This document shows, one piece after another, positions 47,801 to 61,739 of a stretch of DNA of 64,000 nucleotides (positions within the stretch are counted from its first letter, which is position 1; every line of letters starts with the position of its first letter). The notes beneath the pieces were generated by a model, which searched no databases, was not told the origin of the DNA, and worked only from the letters and a program-made list of their open reading frames with translations. This DNA comes from Cucumis sativus (lineage: Eukaryota; Streptophyta; Magnoliopsida; Cucurbitales; Cucurbitaceae), in NCBI RefSeq assembly GCF_000004075.3, contig NC_026655.2, forward strand, positions 11,452,723 through 11,516,722, given 5' to 3'. Both the position numbers and the translations under genes were made by a program.

Positions 47801-50576
47801 CACTCTAACTTCTAAGTAACAACCACAATTATTATTATTATTATTATCTCGTTAAAATATATCGTTATACTTTTAAATGTTTAATTTTAGTTCTTCAAAT
47901 TTTTAATAAATCTTAAATTTAGTAGGTAAGGTAAGTTTTGTAAATGTTTTATTTTCTGTTTTTTTTATTTTTATTGATAAAGTATACAAATTAAATTAAA
48001 TTATAAAAGAAAAGGAATAGAAAAGGAGAGGAGGAAAAGAAAAGTATTGGGAAGTTGAATTTAAAACGTTACGTTTATTTATTTACATACATTTAATAAG
48101 TAGAAAAGGTCAAGGAAAACGTTTGAAATTTAATTATTTAAGAGCATGCGTTATGGCCGTGAAAAACGGAGTGAATTGGATTGTCCATTTTTCATACCTC
48201 ATTATTATTCATTATTCATAAGTCACCAAAATATGTTTAATTTTAAATTGAGTTTTTTTTGGTTCAATTACATATACCCACGTAAGCATTTTGTATTTTT
48301 CTTTCTTTCCATGAAACTTTGATAAATTCTTGACTTCATCATTCTCATCCCTTTCCCATCCTCAAAACGGTTGGCATTCTTATCTCTTTCTCTTTTCTTC
48401 TTCTCACTATCTCTTCCTTCCTTCCTTCTCACATTCCCATTCTTATCCCTCTTTTCTATTTTTCTATTTTCGTTTATTCGTAAGTGTTCGAAACAACTTA
48501 CACCCTACTTAATCTCACAATATTTAACTGTTAATAAAACATGTCAGATCAGTTGTAGGTGACTATCATTGAACTTATGAACTTTTAATCTTTTATCAAA
48601 GGCGTACCTCATTTTATTTACTGTTAGGCTAATTCATAATGATTTGTTAAAAAATATGGTGATTTTTAGAATATGGTGTCAACATGTTGTGATGATGTGA
48701 ACATGAATAGTATGATTCAATCGACACGAAGTTCTCTCTTACATATTGTTAAAAGAAAGGAAAAGATACACATACACGTTCTATTCGACACCTAAAATGT
48801 TATAAAGTCAAACAGGTTGTTTGATGGGATTAAATGCACGTAAGCTAACTTAAACACTCATGGACTTAATATAAAAAGTTTATAACCTAAGTGAATTGTT
48901 TTGATGATAGAAAACGGTTACCTACTATCATTGTTTAGTCTTTAAGAAGGAAAAAGTTTGTGGAAGCTTAAATAGTATAAGGATTTAGTCCATATGAGTT
49001 AAATATTTGCACATATGAGTAATTGGCAGTTGCTAGAAGTGATCCATCTAACATAAATTTCTTTTAAAAGAACTACATATAGTTTGGAAAGAGTTTTTTT
49101 CTTTCTCTTGTGCAATTTTACCAATACACCCTCTTGCTCATTAAATGTATTATTATACTTGATTATTCGCACGTAAACTTTACCAAATAACGACAAAAAT
49201 TAACTCTTAGAATCATTCACAGTTAGATACTTTTGTCAACGAACAAGCATCAACCATGAACCCCAGAATTCATTCTTAATTAGATAGTTGATGTTAACAA
49301 ATTGACAATTAAAAACCACACAACAAAAATGTAATACGTAGCTCACTAACCATGTGTTAGTTTTGTCTTCAACAAAGAAAATAACAATAAACCATACATT
49401 ATCTTTTTAACAACGTATTTCAATAACCTACACCAAACATATATTATTCAACTCAGCACCCTTAAAATGTGTTTCTTTCTTAGAAACTCCGAGAAAAGAA
49501 AAGACTTCGAAGTGTTTGACAATGGCGTTTACATTGGGTCAATGCCAATAAAAGCACATTGAAAATGTTTTGACAATCAAAATTGGTATAGAAAAACTCT
49601 TAAAGGACATTTTAGTTAATGTCATTCAATAGATATTTATAGATTGCCTAGAAAATATCTTACAACAAAAGCAATGACGAAAATGTTCGCTGATATATGA
49701 ATATATATTGATATAATCAAAAAGTTCAATATCCCTCGCATCTTTATAAATGTTCATAAAACATTAAAAAAAAAATGTTATCTAAGTTACTAATCTAAAT
49801 AATTTTGTGACTTATCTTCGATATCAATATATCCTGAATTTGATATCGATATGACACGGTATTTTAATCCATGGTTGAAAGCACTGAACACACAAACCAA
49901 AATTGGTTCTTCATTGATTGATCCAATTGGGATTCATCAGTTTCACACTTTACAATTGGTAAATGAATGTCTGCATCAATTTAAAAGAAAAAACAAAACA
50001 AAACATGCAAAATTCAATCAATGGATTAGCGAAAATCAAACCAAATGATTGCAAATTTGCAATATGGCCCTAAATTTTGATCATATACGATTATGCAACA
50101 AAGGAAAATAAATTCTTACAAAGGGATCTAAGATGGGAAAACAAATTCATACAAGTATCTAAGATGGAGAAAATAAATTGTTACAAGGATCTACAAAAGT
50201 GAGAATTTAAAATATATCATCACTCTGTTCAGCCAAAAATCAAAATGATATATGGATATGTGTCAATTCATTAATTTCATTTCACATGGTCAGCATCGCA
50301 GTTAATAAGATTTCAAATGCAGGAAACAATTAGGTTAATGAGCGGAAATCGATGAATTGAATGGGGTTAAACAAATGAAATTGAGACAACAGATACATAT
50401 ATAGTACCATTCCTATAGCCAAGGACAAGAAGGAAAAAGATTAGGGTATTTACTCTTATGGCCTTATCTTTACATGTTTTGGAAGGACAGAATTGCTAGT
50501 CCACATCTTTCGGTTGAGGAAGAGATTCGCTCTCCTGGGAGAGAAACAATTGAACATAAGAAATCGAGTCAACAAA
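44803..50576. other. Intergenic, 5.8 kb, no supported gene
   Basis: The PRPP synthetase leader and promoter occupy the left end. From 45130 on the sequence is uniformly A/T-rich, with (TTA)n at 47829-47849 and (TA)n at 46910-46922. Open frames are short and of skewed composition. I found no RNA gene or transposon protein. This is the largest apparently empty stretch of the window. Confidence 0.5.
44925..44936 (-). promoter_or_regulatory. Candidate TATA box of the PRPP synthetase gene
   Basis: TATATATATAAG on the minus strand, about 125 bp before the start codon, is the only strong TATA-like sequence close to this gene. The spacing fits a leader of around 90-100 nt. Confidence 0.4.
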
Positions 50577-52614
50577 TTACCATAGAACAAAACAAGGCAA
50601 TCCCTCAACCTGAGGGGAAAAAGGTCGGAGAAGTCGAACCTCTTGAGGGTGTTGGAATTGAGAGAGAGATTTCAGCTGGGAGCTTTCCATGTTTGTAAGT
50701 AATTGCACCACAGTTTGCAAACGAGGAATGCTGCAAATAATGGGAAATAAGTAAATCAAGACAGAAGCCAAATTGATCAGTAGACAGAACAGAACGGAGG
50801 ATAGAGTAAAAGTAGAAGCAACTTTTACTAGACATACCAAAGGGCAAGAACAGAGTAATAATTCAGAGTTCAGATAATATAGTGAAAAATATCTGTCCAA
50901 TGGATTATCTAGAATGTCATCAGGCGTCATCCATTGATATCAATTCCTTTGGGCCAACAAAAATTATGCCAACAGTGACTAAAGTATCAAGAAAATATTG
51001 TTTTAAGACGAAATATGTAGGAATTTTTTTCCCTTGAAAGTAGTTTTATTGGCAATAGCAGAATCCTAGCACTCTGAAGGCAGCTTAGGAAGTGCGTTTA
51101 AAAGGGTTAAATTAACTCTTGTCAAGTTCAAAAATCACTTCAAATCATGCTCTTAACTACAGAAAATTAATTTACTCAAACACTGTTCTCCTAATCTAAT
51201 CGAGGAAAAGGGTGATAGCAACCTAACCCTTCCCTTTCAGAAACAGAAGACCAATCAATACCACGAACAAAGAGCTCAGGAGTCTCCTTTGAACTATAGA
51301 GGTTAAAAAGAACCTTCTCCTCAATATCCTACTCTTTCTAAACAATCTCCCTGCTATCACTTTGCATAAAGCCAACGGTCTTACTTTTCCTACCACTAGT
51401 CATCCAAGAAAGAAAGATTGAGTTCCAATCCCCTCCTTTAGCCAAAATGGCATTCTTAGCCTTCTGCCTTCAGCTGCTGGTCTCTTTCCTGATTAATTCA
51501 ACAAATTCCACCATCAAAGTCTCTCTTCCTCTTTCAGAGAATCATCAAGCCTCCCCTCCCGTCTCAGACGTATCAATTTCAACATGAAAGTTCTTTAATA
51601 TAAATATATCACTGGAAAACAAAGCATTTACTTATGCACTTCAATAACTGTCATCAAATCTAACGAAAATCATTGGTTTCTTCACCAAAGAAATAACCCA
51701 TGTGCTTTATACATTTAAACATAGAAATAGAACTAATTCCACCAATGCATGTTCAAGGTAAAAAAGGAACCTTTCTAGTCCCTTCTCAACATATGCATCT
51801 AATGATGAAACCACCTGCGGCATCTGCTCTAAGATCTGCATCACAAGAAGAGAAGTGAAAGTACTATCAGAAGTATTATTGATAAGAAATAAATAAACGA
51901 AAGAAGAACATGCTGAAGTTATTAACTGATGCTACATACTTTCCCAGTATTTTTCATAGTAGATGCTTTAGCCAAAAGATTCTTTGGCAACTTTGTTAAC
52001 TGAGCCTGCAGACAAGACAGAACCGAAAATCTGAAAGCAATGCAATAGCAAAAAATCTCAAACAAAATAGCACTTCAGCAATATGACTAAAACTTCCAAG
52101 AGTTGAATCCATCTAAAAATCAGAGGTAACTTTCACTTCAATTGTCCAAGGTAGTGAAAACTTGAAATTATGACTTCGATGCAAACAATTCAAGCACAGT
52201 CAAAGTTCGTACAATATTACACAATTTTCCTCGAAACATAACGTGATTTCTCAATTAACTGAAGCTAGAAAATGGAAAAAGATACAAAACGAACAATTAA
52301 GATTTGGAAATTCAATCATCTATTCATATGATCAAGATCATCATCAAACCGTTCGAATGAACTCGTGAAGCTTCAGAAAACACAAACGAGAGAGAGAGAG
52401 AGAGAGAGGATGCCTGAGCTGAAGACGATTGCTGCATTAGATGAAGGAGATTTGACGTGGATCGTACAGACTGAGAAATGTGGTCGGCAACCATGGCTTT
52501 TGCTGTTCCATCCCTGTTGCTTCGACCTGATGGGAAGCTGTCGCCATTGTTGCGTCGCCTGAAGCTTCTTCCGACGGAAAGCAGATTTGCCATTTCTTGG
52601 ATTGCTCGGCCCAT
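50577..52614 (-). CDS. TOM2B: TOM2B-like protein (tobamovirus multiplication 2B)
   Basis: Exons, 5' to 3': 52614-52414, 52005-51940, 51835-51771, 50730-50577, giving 161 residues with no frame break. The core [27 protein letters not shown] and [13 protein letters not shown], then [14 protein letters not shown] and [13 protein letters not shown], matches the small basic Arabidopsis TOM2B protein (At1g32370, from memory). TOM2B was found through the tom2 mutant, which reduces tobamovirus multiplication; its normal plant role is poorly known. The protein is largely helical, without membrane segments. The first intron appears to use a GC donor (GCTCAG|GCATCC, GC at 52413-52412). An ATG 12 bases upstream (52626) is an alternative start. 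It lies about 900 bp from the peroxidase on the same strand. Confidence 0.82.
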
Positions 52615-53508
52615 GAAAAGAATCATGCCTTGGGCCTTAACAAAACCTTGAGCCCAATTCTTTCGGCCACTGCTCGATAGAAATAGTTTGGATATTTTGC
52701 TTTTTTTTATTATTATTTTTTATTTTATTTAAATAATACTAAAAAAAGCTTTATTTAGGGTTATAGTTTTAGATTTATAACAAAAAAAAAAAAATAAGCT
52801 TTAGATTCAAGCAAATTTCAAAATAAACATTTTTAGTCCATGAAATTTGAATAATGGTTTTAAATGGTCTCTAAACTCATTCGTTTTTAGATTTATAATT
52901 TCGTTGAAACTTAATAAAAAGAAAAAAAACATGTAATAATTTATATTTTTTAGTACAACAATCGTAGAGTCGAACATTCTACCTCTAAGATAGAAGGTCG
53001 GGTTAATTATCACTTACTTTAGCTCACTTTGATAATACTATTACCAAAAATTTTAATAGTTTAAAATAGCTTGAAGTAGTTAGAACGATAGATATTACAA
53101 CTACCTTGTGTTAAAAAAATTTATTTGTGACGTTATAAAACCATCTAATTTTCAAATAATTAAAAAACATAATGTATAGTCTACACAATACACAGATAAC
53201 ATTAGTCTAACTTGCATTTATATGTTAAAAAAGTTACAAATGACATTAGTCTAATTTGCATTTATATGTTAAAAAAATTACAAATGGAATTTGTATACAA
53301 GACACGTAATAGTGATTGAAAAAATGTTATGATCGTTTTTATCATGTCTAGAATCACTCAAAATTATTTTAATATTTAGTACTTTTACACTTATAAACAT
53401 AAGTTTCTTACGTCAAAATTGACTTTCGATTAAAAACAATCTTAAAAATAACAAAAGTGATTTCAACCATTTCATAATCACTATCGTGGCATGTAAACCG
53501 ACGAAAAA
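52615..53508. other. Intergenic between TOM2B and the peroxidase
   Basis: Contains the TOM2B leader and promoter and the 3' flank of the peroxidase. A 44-bp tandem duplication sits at 53199-53286 (units start ACATTAGTCTAA). Nothing else is recognised. Confidence 0.5.
53199..53286. repeat. 44-bp tandem duplication
   Basis: Copies at 53199-53242 and 53243-53286 share ACATTAGTCTAA-TTGCATTT and ATATGTTAAAAAA-TTACAAA and differ at two or three sites. Confidence 0.85.
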
Positions 53509-55354
<1,846 letters not shown>

Positions 55355-56340
55355 TGAATTTTGATAGTGAAGTTTTGAAGATGAAAGACAAAGGAAAGCT
55401 CCACAGTAGTTTTCTTTATAGTAAAAATTGTACCATTTTTTCCCTTAAAAATTTCCCATTTGAAGATTTTGATCAAAGTTGATACAACAAACTCTACCCA
55501 ACCTCACCTATTTTGCAACCTTTTATACATCCTTCTTCTCAAGCCCTCCCATTTTACCATAATAAGAATGCAAGCTAGTCTTCTTGATCAAGATATTAAT
55601 TAAACTTGTAATCAAGAAAAGAAAAAAGAGAGAAAAATTGGTTTCAAGTAAAGCATTAATTGATTAATGCTGATTGTATCTACAAATTAGATAGTCAAAG
55701 GCAATGGTTTAGTTACATTTATATCAAAACAAACACAAGTTTCAAAAGTCAAAACCACTAGTTTGAGATAACAAAGTTCCTAACATCAACATCCAAACTT
55801 TAAGGCCGACTCAAACTCTTGTAAATAGCTAAAGCAAAAAAGGGTGGTTCAACTCCTCATTCTTTGTACACAGAACAAAGCAGAAACAAAGCAACAAAAG
55901 TTGGCACAACAGAAAAATGGAAACACTAGCAGTTATCGAATAAGTATTCGGTCATCCATTGAAGTCGAGAGGACTCAAGGAGAGCAGAGGCCTAGCATGA
56001 CTCATAATAACATTTCATATTTACTTTGGATTGAACTCACAATTAAAAGTAACTTCCAGCAAGCAGTTTTTCCACAATTGAGATGGAGCTTACAATCATT
56101 TTCCTTGGTCCTATACTGACCCATTCCATCTTGAACAAAAGGACAAATCCAAATGTAGAAGAATGGTTTCACACAAAAATAGTCACAACTTTTTTTTTTC
56201 TGAAAAGTTAAGGTTACACAAGTAAAGCCTCTGGAAAAACCTCTTGGTTATACACAAGTGAACACAAGCGGGCACAAGCATTCGGACCCGCTAAAACACT
56301 ACAGTGGAGTGAGAAACAAATAGTACAAGGCATACTTTTA
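55355..56340. other. Peroxidase promoter and TOM2A 3' flank
   Basis: A TATA-like CTATAAAG on the minus strand at about 55414-55421 lies 60 bp before the peroxidase start. It is a plausible core promoter with a leader of about 30 nt. The rest is AT-rich, with the TOM2A 3' UTR at the right end and no further gene. Confidence 0.45.
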
Positions 56341-59300
56341 TCACATGATTGTGCAGCGGCTCTTTTCTTCGGCTGGCTGAGGAGCAACTTGCTGAAACCT
56401 GTGAGACTCAGATGGGTTGTACGTGAACTCCGAAGTATCCAGCCCATACTGTTTCAAAAATAAAAAGAACAAAGTCAGAATGGAAAAAAATTGTGAAAAG
56501 AACATGCCATCAGATCATATATGAAGTAGTTCATGGTCCGGGACAAAGCTTCCATGCAAATCTCCAATTAAGAGCTGTGTTGTATAAAACTCAATGTGAA
56601 CCAATGACGACATCCAAATTAGAATCAAAAGGTCAAGGGTTTATCAGTATAGTAGGTAGGCAAAAAGATGCCACTTAAGATTCTTGGGGAAACAAAAAGA
56701 CTATTTAACAATGAAATTTCCCTCGTCTGACATATTTATACCGACTTCAAAAGGAATCTCCCAACATAAATACACACTATGATAAAGTGTCATGAGAAGT
56801 CCTAGTATCTGAAAAGAAAGATATTTGAGTGGCTAGAAATATTATTAGGGAATTAAAGACAATAATACTTAGCCAAGGAGTTTGTTAGTGGGAGTTGACT
56901 AAATAGAATGAGTGAGAGGAGTAGAAGGTAGGCAATTGTTTAGTGGGTTAAAGTGAGAAGGTCTAAATATCACGAATTTCCTCTATATTTTAGCTATTTG
57001 ATTAATATCAGGATCAATTTCTTATCCTATAGTAAATGAAAGAATAGAAAGAAAGGAAAATTTGTCGTTGACTTGTATATCTTTACATTGTCATTATTTT
57101 CAGTGGGAAAATTCAACGTTGAGAAGGTTATACCTTTTCCCTCATTCGTGTACTCCAAGCATCATTTCGACTTGGTCGTTGATCAAGTGTCCCAGCAACA
57201 GGCACACCTGTTGCTGGAGCAACGGGCCTATTGATCAACGGTTGTCGGATTTGTTGCCTTGGAGCAATGTATTCATCATCACTGTCATAGTCTACAGGTC
57301 TGTTTGCTGCACGAACCACAAGAGCCAACAAGAAAAGGAGAGCCTGCAAATACAATGAAACAGTAATTTTTTTGGTTAAGAAACAAAAGGATGATGTTCG
57401 AAAAAGAGCAAGATCGACCTATGGACAGAGGTAGAGGGCACACTGAAACAAAAACTATGAGAGCCTTCCGATCATTGTCACTGACGAATTAAAAGGTTGT
57501 ATTTACAAAAGAAATTTGTGTAAAGAAATCTATCAAGACATTGTATTATTACAAAGTGGAACTTTTGTTCTCATTGGGAGAGAAAAAAAAGGAGATATAA
57601 TCAGTGCAAGCAATAAAAGGGAATTCGTAGCTATGTGGCTTAGGGAAAACTAAAAAGCTTACAGTTATTAAATCAATTAGGAGAAAAACGGAAGTAAACC
57701 CAACTATGTTGAAGCAACATTTCAAGTATTACAAGTTGTGAGTTCTCTTGTGATCAACACAACAAATATTATCATTGGTGTAAAAGTAAAATGAATTAAT
57801 ACGAAATCATAAATTGGAATTAAAAACCCGACCAATCACATATGTTAAACTCATCCTGAAAAAAAAAATCCTCTAAACCAAAATTCACAAGACAAAGAAA
57901 TGGATCTCTAAAATTTAATGAAGGGTGTAAAAGTACACATTGTTGGTGAGAGAATTTCAGTAAAGAGTAGATAACTAAAAAGAATAAAATAAGATTAAAC
58001 CCAGATCATAAAAAGAACAAGAATTTCAAACGTCATTTGAATCTAAAAACATAAATGAACCATCTTATTGAGATTAGCACATTGATTATTGCTACATATC
58101 CATTCAATAATTAAATCAAAGTTTTCTAATGATATATTCTATTAATCATTATATCAAGGGAAGATATCAAATTATATTGATAAACTTTAGGAGTTGTATT
58201 AATAAAAAACATTACATTTGTTTGAAAAAACAACGTGTGATACTTAATTGTATTAATAAAACCCCCAAACTTTCGTTAGTGAATCAACTAAAATGCTTAG
58301 TTTGGATTTCTCTTTAGAAGTATCCATGCTTCAATTATAATTGTCCATTTTGTAAAACCAACATTTGGAGAAGTTTACACGTGTGAAAATTAATGGAACG
58401 ACGATTTTCAAAGGTAGTCATAATGAAAAATCTAAATTGACTCGAATTTGAAATTTCAAGATTTTGATAGCTAAAAGTTCTAAGATTCATACAGTGTTTT
58501 TCAAACAAAACCTAAAGGTTGTAAATTGATACACTTACAAAAGTTCAGGGATAATCAACATTTCTGCTATGTTAGCCCTCTTAGTTATGGGGTTAGAGCA
58601 TCGCTTAGTTAAGAGGTTAGATCATCACTAGGCTCTTTTACCCAACGATGTCTGCCATCATGCTAGTCTAAGATTCAAACACTCCAAAAAGGGGTTCACG
58701 TACCTCAAAAATTATAGTTCCTAGTGCAACCCATCTGATGATTTCCCACTTGCTTTCCAGAAGTTCATAGATCTTATCAAAGTTTCCTGTTCTGTCCCCA
58801 GGAATTTCCTTCAGGATAAGAAAACAGAGCATAAGAAAATAAACTTATATGTTAAATTTTAGTTTGTGAACAAATACTCACATCTCTCCAATTTTTGTCA
58901 AAGAATATGAAGGCACCACATCCTAGTTGAACCAAAATCAGTAGAAGCAATAAAATCGAATACTGTGATCGTTAAGGATATGGTAATTTAAAACTCAAAT
59001 GACAACAGATATCAAACCTTTTAGATTCAACTTTATTTGTTATCATTAACATGTATTATATTTAGTATCACCATCTTATTTCTATGAATAGTGTAATTAT
59101 CCGAATACCAACAAGTTGTTCCCTGGTGGCCTAATTGTTTCATCAATAATTGATAAATCAAACAACAATCCAGACATGCAGGCAAATAGGATACACAACT
59201 TAAACAGCATCCACTACGTGTTGCAGCTCCAATACAGCCAAAACAAGAGACAACAAAGATAGTGACTCCCGTAGCAATGAACAAATATATGAACCTGCAA

Positions 59301-61167
59301 AAGAATTAAAATAAAAGAAACAGATTAATCAGATTAAAAAATATTCATATTATTTTATCATCTATGGCTGCTAAAATGTACTGACTGACAATATGAATTT
59401 GCTTGTGTTTGAAGATTGAGGGAATGGAGTCCTTTCAGATTAAAAATTTGTTTTTTTTTTTAAACAGAGACAAGCCTTTTCTATTATTACAAAAAGAAGG
59501 AGAAGAAGAAGAAGAGGCAAAGATGTCACAACTCACATCCAATTCTTTTGATATGGCATACCATCATTTTACAACGAGATATCTTATATTCTCAACAATA
59601 CTTAATGCAATGTACTGCAGATCAATTTGTACACCAGTTCCAATATATAGCGGAGACTGTCAATAAACTGGCTTGAGTTTCCAAGAAATTAAGCAACAAG
59701 AATAGTGGTTGAAAATTTATAACATTACCGGTTAGCAATTCCTATTCAATATCTACAATAAAGAAAATCTCTAAGTTGATTGTAAATCACTGACAGTGTT
59801 TTAAAAGACTCAAGGCGTACTAAGGCGCAATGGCCCTCTGGAGTCTAGGTGCAAGGTGCACAAAAAGGCACAGGTTTTTTTTCATGAGGCGCACTATATA
59901 TAAAGAATATATGTGTGTGTGTGTGTGTATATGTATATATATGTATGTATGTATGTATATGTTGTATCTACAAAATTGAAAGGAGCAACAATGTATAAAC
60001 TATAAGTATATAACTATGGTAAAAATGAGACGAAGAGTTGGGAACGTAAAGTTGGGATGTTTCTTAACTCAAAAGACATGTAATTAGGTTATATATATAT
60101 ATATATATTAAAGCCCAGCCCACAACTGAGTGAAAAGCTCGCGCCTCAAGAGCCTTTGGCACCTTTGCACCTCATGTAAGTCGCGCGCCAAATGCACAAC
60201 GCCTCGCCTGTTCAAGGAGAAGCCCAAGCCGTGCGACTTGGGCCTAGGCACGCGTCTGGCCGCACCTTTCAAAACACTGTTCACTGATACACTTAAATTG
60301 TGTCTGCTGTCAAAAATTATAGCGGACAACCATATCCTATGCTCATTTTTATTTATAAATTTTATAAATGTATGTGAGCATTCGAACCAGTTGGCCCACT
60401 AAAAACCCTATCAATACTTCTCTTCTTTAACTCGTGTAAGTATGTTATGTGATTGTAGTCTTGAAGAGATTTTATGGATTTGGTTCTTTCTGGGGCAAAA
60501 AAAAACACAGTTCCTGAATTGGAAGGAGTTATCCATGCTATAATCATCAGCTCAACCTGAGGGATAAAGCAGTATTGTGGAATGTGTGGGAAATCCATAA
60601 TTTTTAAATCGTCAATGAGTGGAACCCTAATTCAGTTACTTCATAAACTCACCACAGCGTTGGTTCATGTTACTTGATCCTTCAGGTTCATGGTCTGTTT
60701 GTTTTTTTTACCTTTTCTTTTTTAAAAGGTTATCCTATTCTTACACCAGAAATTGGGGAGGGTGAAGATGGGGCTCCGGGGCTCATGGCCACTAAACCAA
60801 TGATTTATGAAGCTCAATCATGCCCTTCGTAACTTTCCAGAATATTTTGCTTCCTAAATTCAGCAATTACAAGCAGCAGGAAACATACATGTTACAACTT
60901 AAACGGTTACATTTAAAAGTAAAACTCATACCAGGCTTTTGGAAGGTTGTCAAAGATGCTAGAAGACAGAGACACAGCCATTAGCATTGGTCGACCAAGC
61001 TGGACCAGATCATGATCACCACTCAACGAAGGTCCTGGAACATCACTATGAGATTGCAAGTACTCAACCAATAAGTAAATCCCATAGCCCACCATGGCAA
61101 GACCCAGCAGGGACAAGAAGAAGTTCAAAAGCTTCAATAGGCACTCAAAGCACCCTCTGCAGGCCAT
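56341..61167 (-). CDS. TOM2A: TOM2A, tetraspanin-like four-pass membrane protein
   Basis: Exons, 5' to 3': 61167-60932, 59294-59195, 58962-58882, 58808-58704, 57343-57134, 56448-56341. All phases fit and give 279 residues without any break. Landmarks are MACRGCFECLLKLLNFFLSL (TM1), LGRPMLMAVSLSSSIFDNLP, FVVSCFGCIG and SGCCLSC (TM2 and the Cys cluster), QLGCGAFIFFDKNWR (TM3), ALLFLLALVVRAANRP (TM4), then a cytosolic tail DYDSDDEY and TLDQRPSRNDAWSTRMREK. The tail ends RCTIM, a CaaX-like prenylation box. The match to Arabidopsis TOM2A is end to end. TOM2A is a tonoplast-associated partner of TOM1, needed for efficient tobamovirus RNA replication. The 5' UTR appears to hold an intron (61627-61188, GTAAGT...TTTTAG). 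Coding intron 1 contains a foldback MITE. Confidence 0.95.
59793..60280. mobile_element. Foldback MITE inside TOM2A intron 1
   Basis: The element starts ACAGTGTTTTAAAAG and ends CTTTCAAAACACTGT, inverted repeats with one mismatch. Looser pairing continues inward (AAGGCG, AGGTGCAAGGTGC and GAGGCGC on the left against GCGCCTC, GCACCTTTGCACCT and CGCCT on the right). TCACTG precedes the left end and TCACTGA follows the right end, consistent with a target-site duplication. The centre is filled with GT and TA microsatellites. The interior is GC-rich compared with the host intron. It has no coding capacity. Superfamily is unresolved; a hAT- or Mutator-like origin is possible. Confidence 0.75.
59911..59960. 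repeat. Compound (GT)n/(TA)n/(GTAT)n microsatellite
   Basis: ATATGTGTGTGTGTGTGTAT followed by ATGTATATATATGTATGTAT, within the foldback element's centre. A separate (TA)n lies at about 60092-60109. Confidence 0.85.
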
Positions 61168-61187
61168 CCTCTCTGTACTTCCGATCC

Positions 61188-61627
61188 CTAAAACAACATT
61201 TCAAATATGCATCTTACATGCATTAGAACCCTAATTAATATCCAATAATAAAAAATAAAAATAACCCAACAATTTCTTAATACATAGAACTAGCTTCAAT
61301 ATCCCAAACTTAAAGAATCCGAACACGAAATTCTCCATTAAAAAAATAAAACAAAAACGGATCCTCACCTATAATCAAACTACAAAAACTTCAAATTTCC
61401 AAAACACCTGAACTAATAAAATCCTCACAACTTCAAATAAACACTTCCCTTCCCCATAAAACAACAATCAAAGTGGAATTAATATAAAAAACAGCACAAT
61501 TCTATCTCGATATCCCAATTCTCCGCCTTTAGAATGAAATCATGCAAAATTCTTCAAATAAACATCGAAAGCGGGCATAATCTAGCTGAAAATTAAAGAG
61601 GATGAAGGAAGAAATCGGAGAACTTAC
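61188..61627 (-). other. Probable 5' UTR intron of TOM2A
   Basis: Minus-strand donor ATTT|GTAAGTT at 61627 and acceptor TTTTAG at 61188 lie 20 bases before the start codon. The stretch is T-rich on the coding strand. Leader introns of this size are common in plant genes; transcript evidence is needed to confirm it. Confidence 0.5.
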
Positions 61628-61739
61628 AAATTGAGAGAAGATGATAATCAGATTGCTCGCTTTTCCGGACCTTGAAATGAGAGAGAAAGAGAGAAAAGAG
61701 AAAATGGAATTAGAAAGACGGTCCAGCTCTGTTGAGGCC

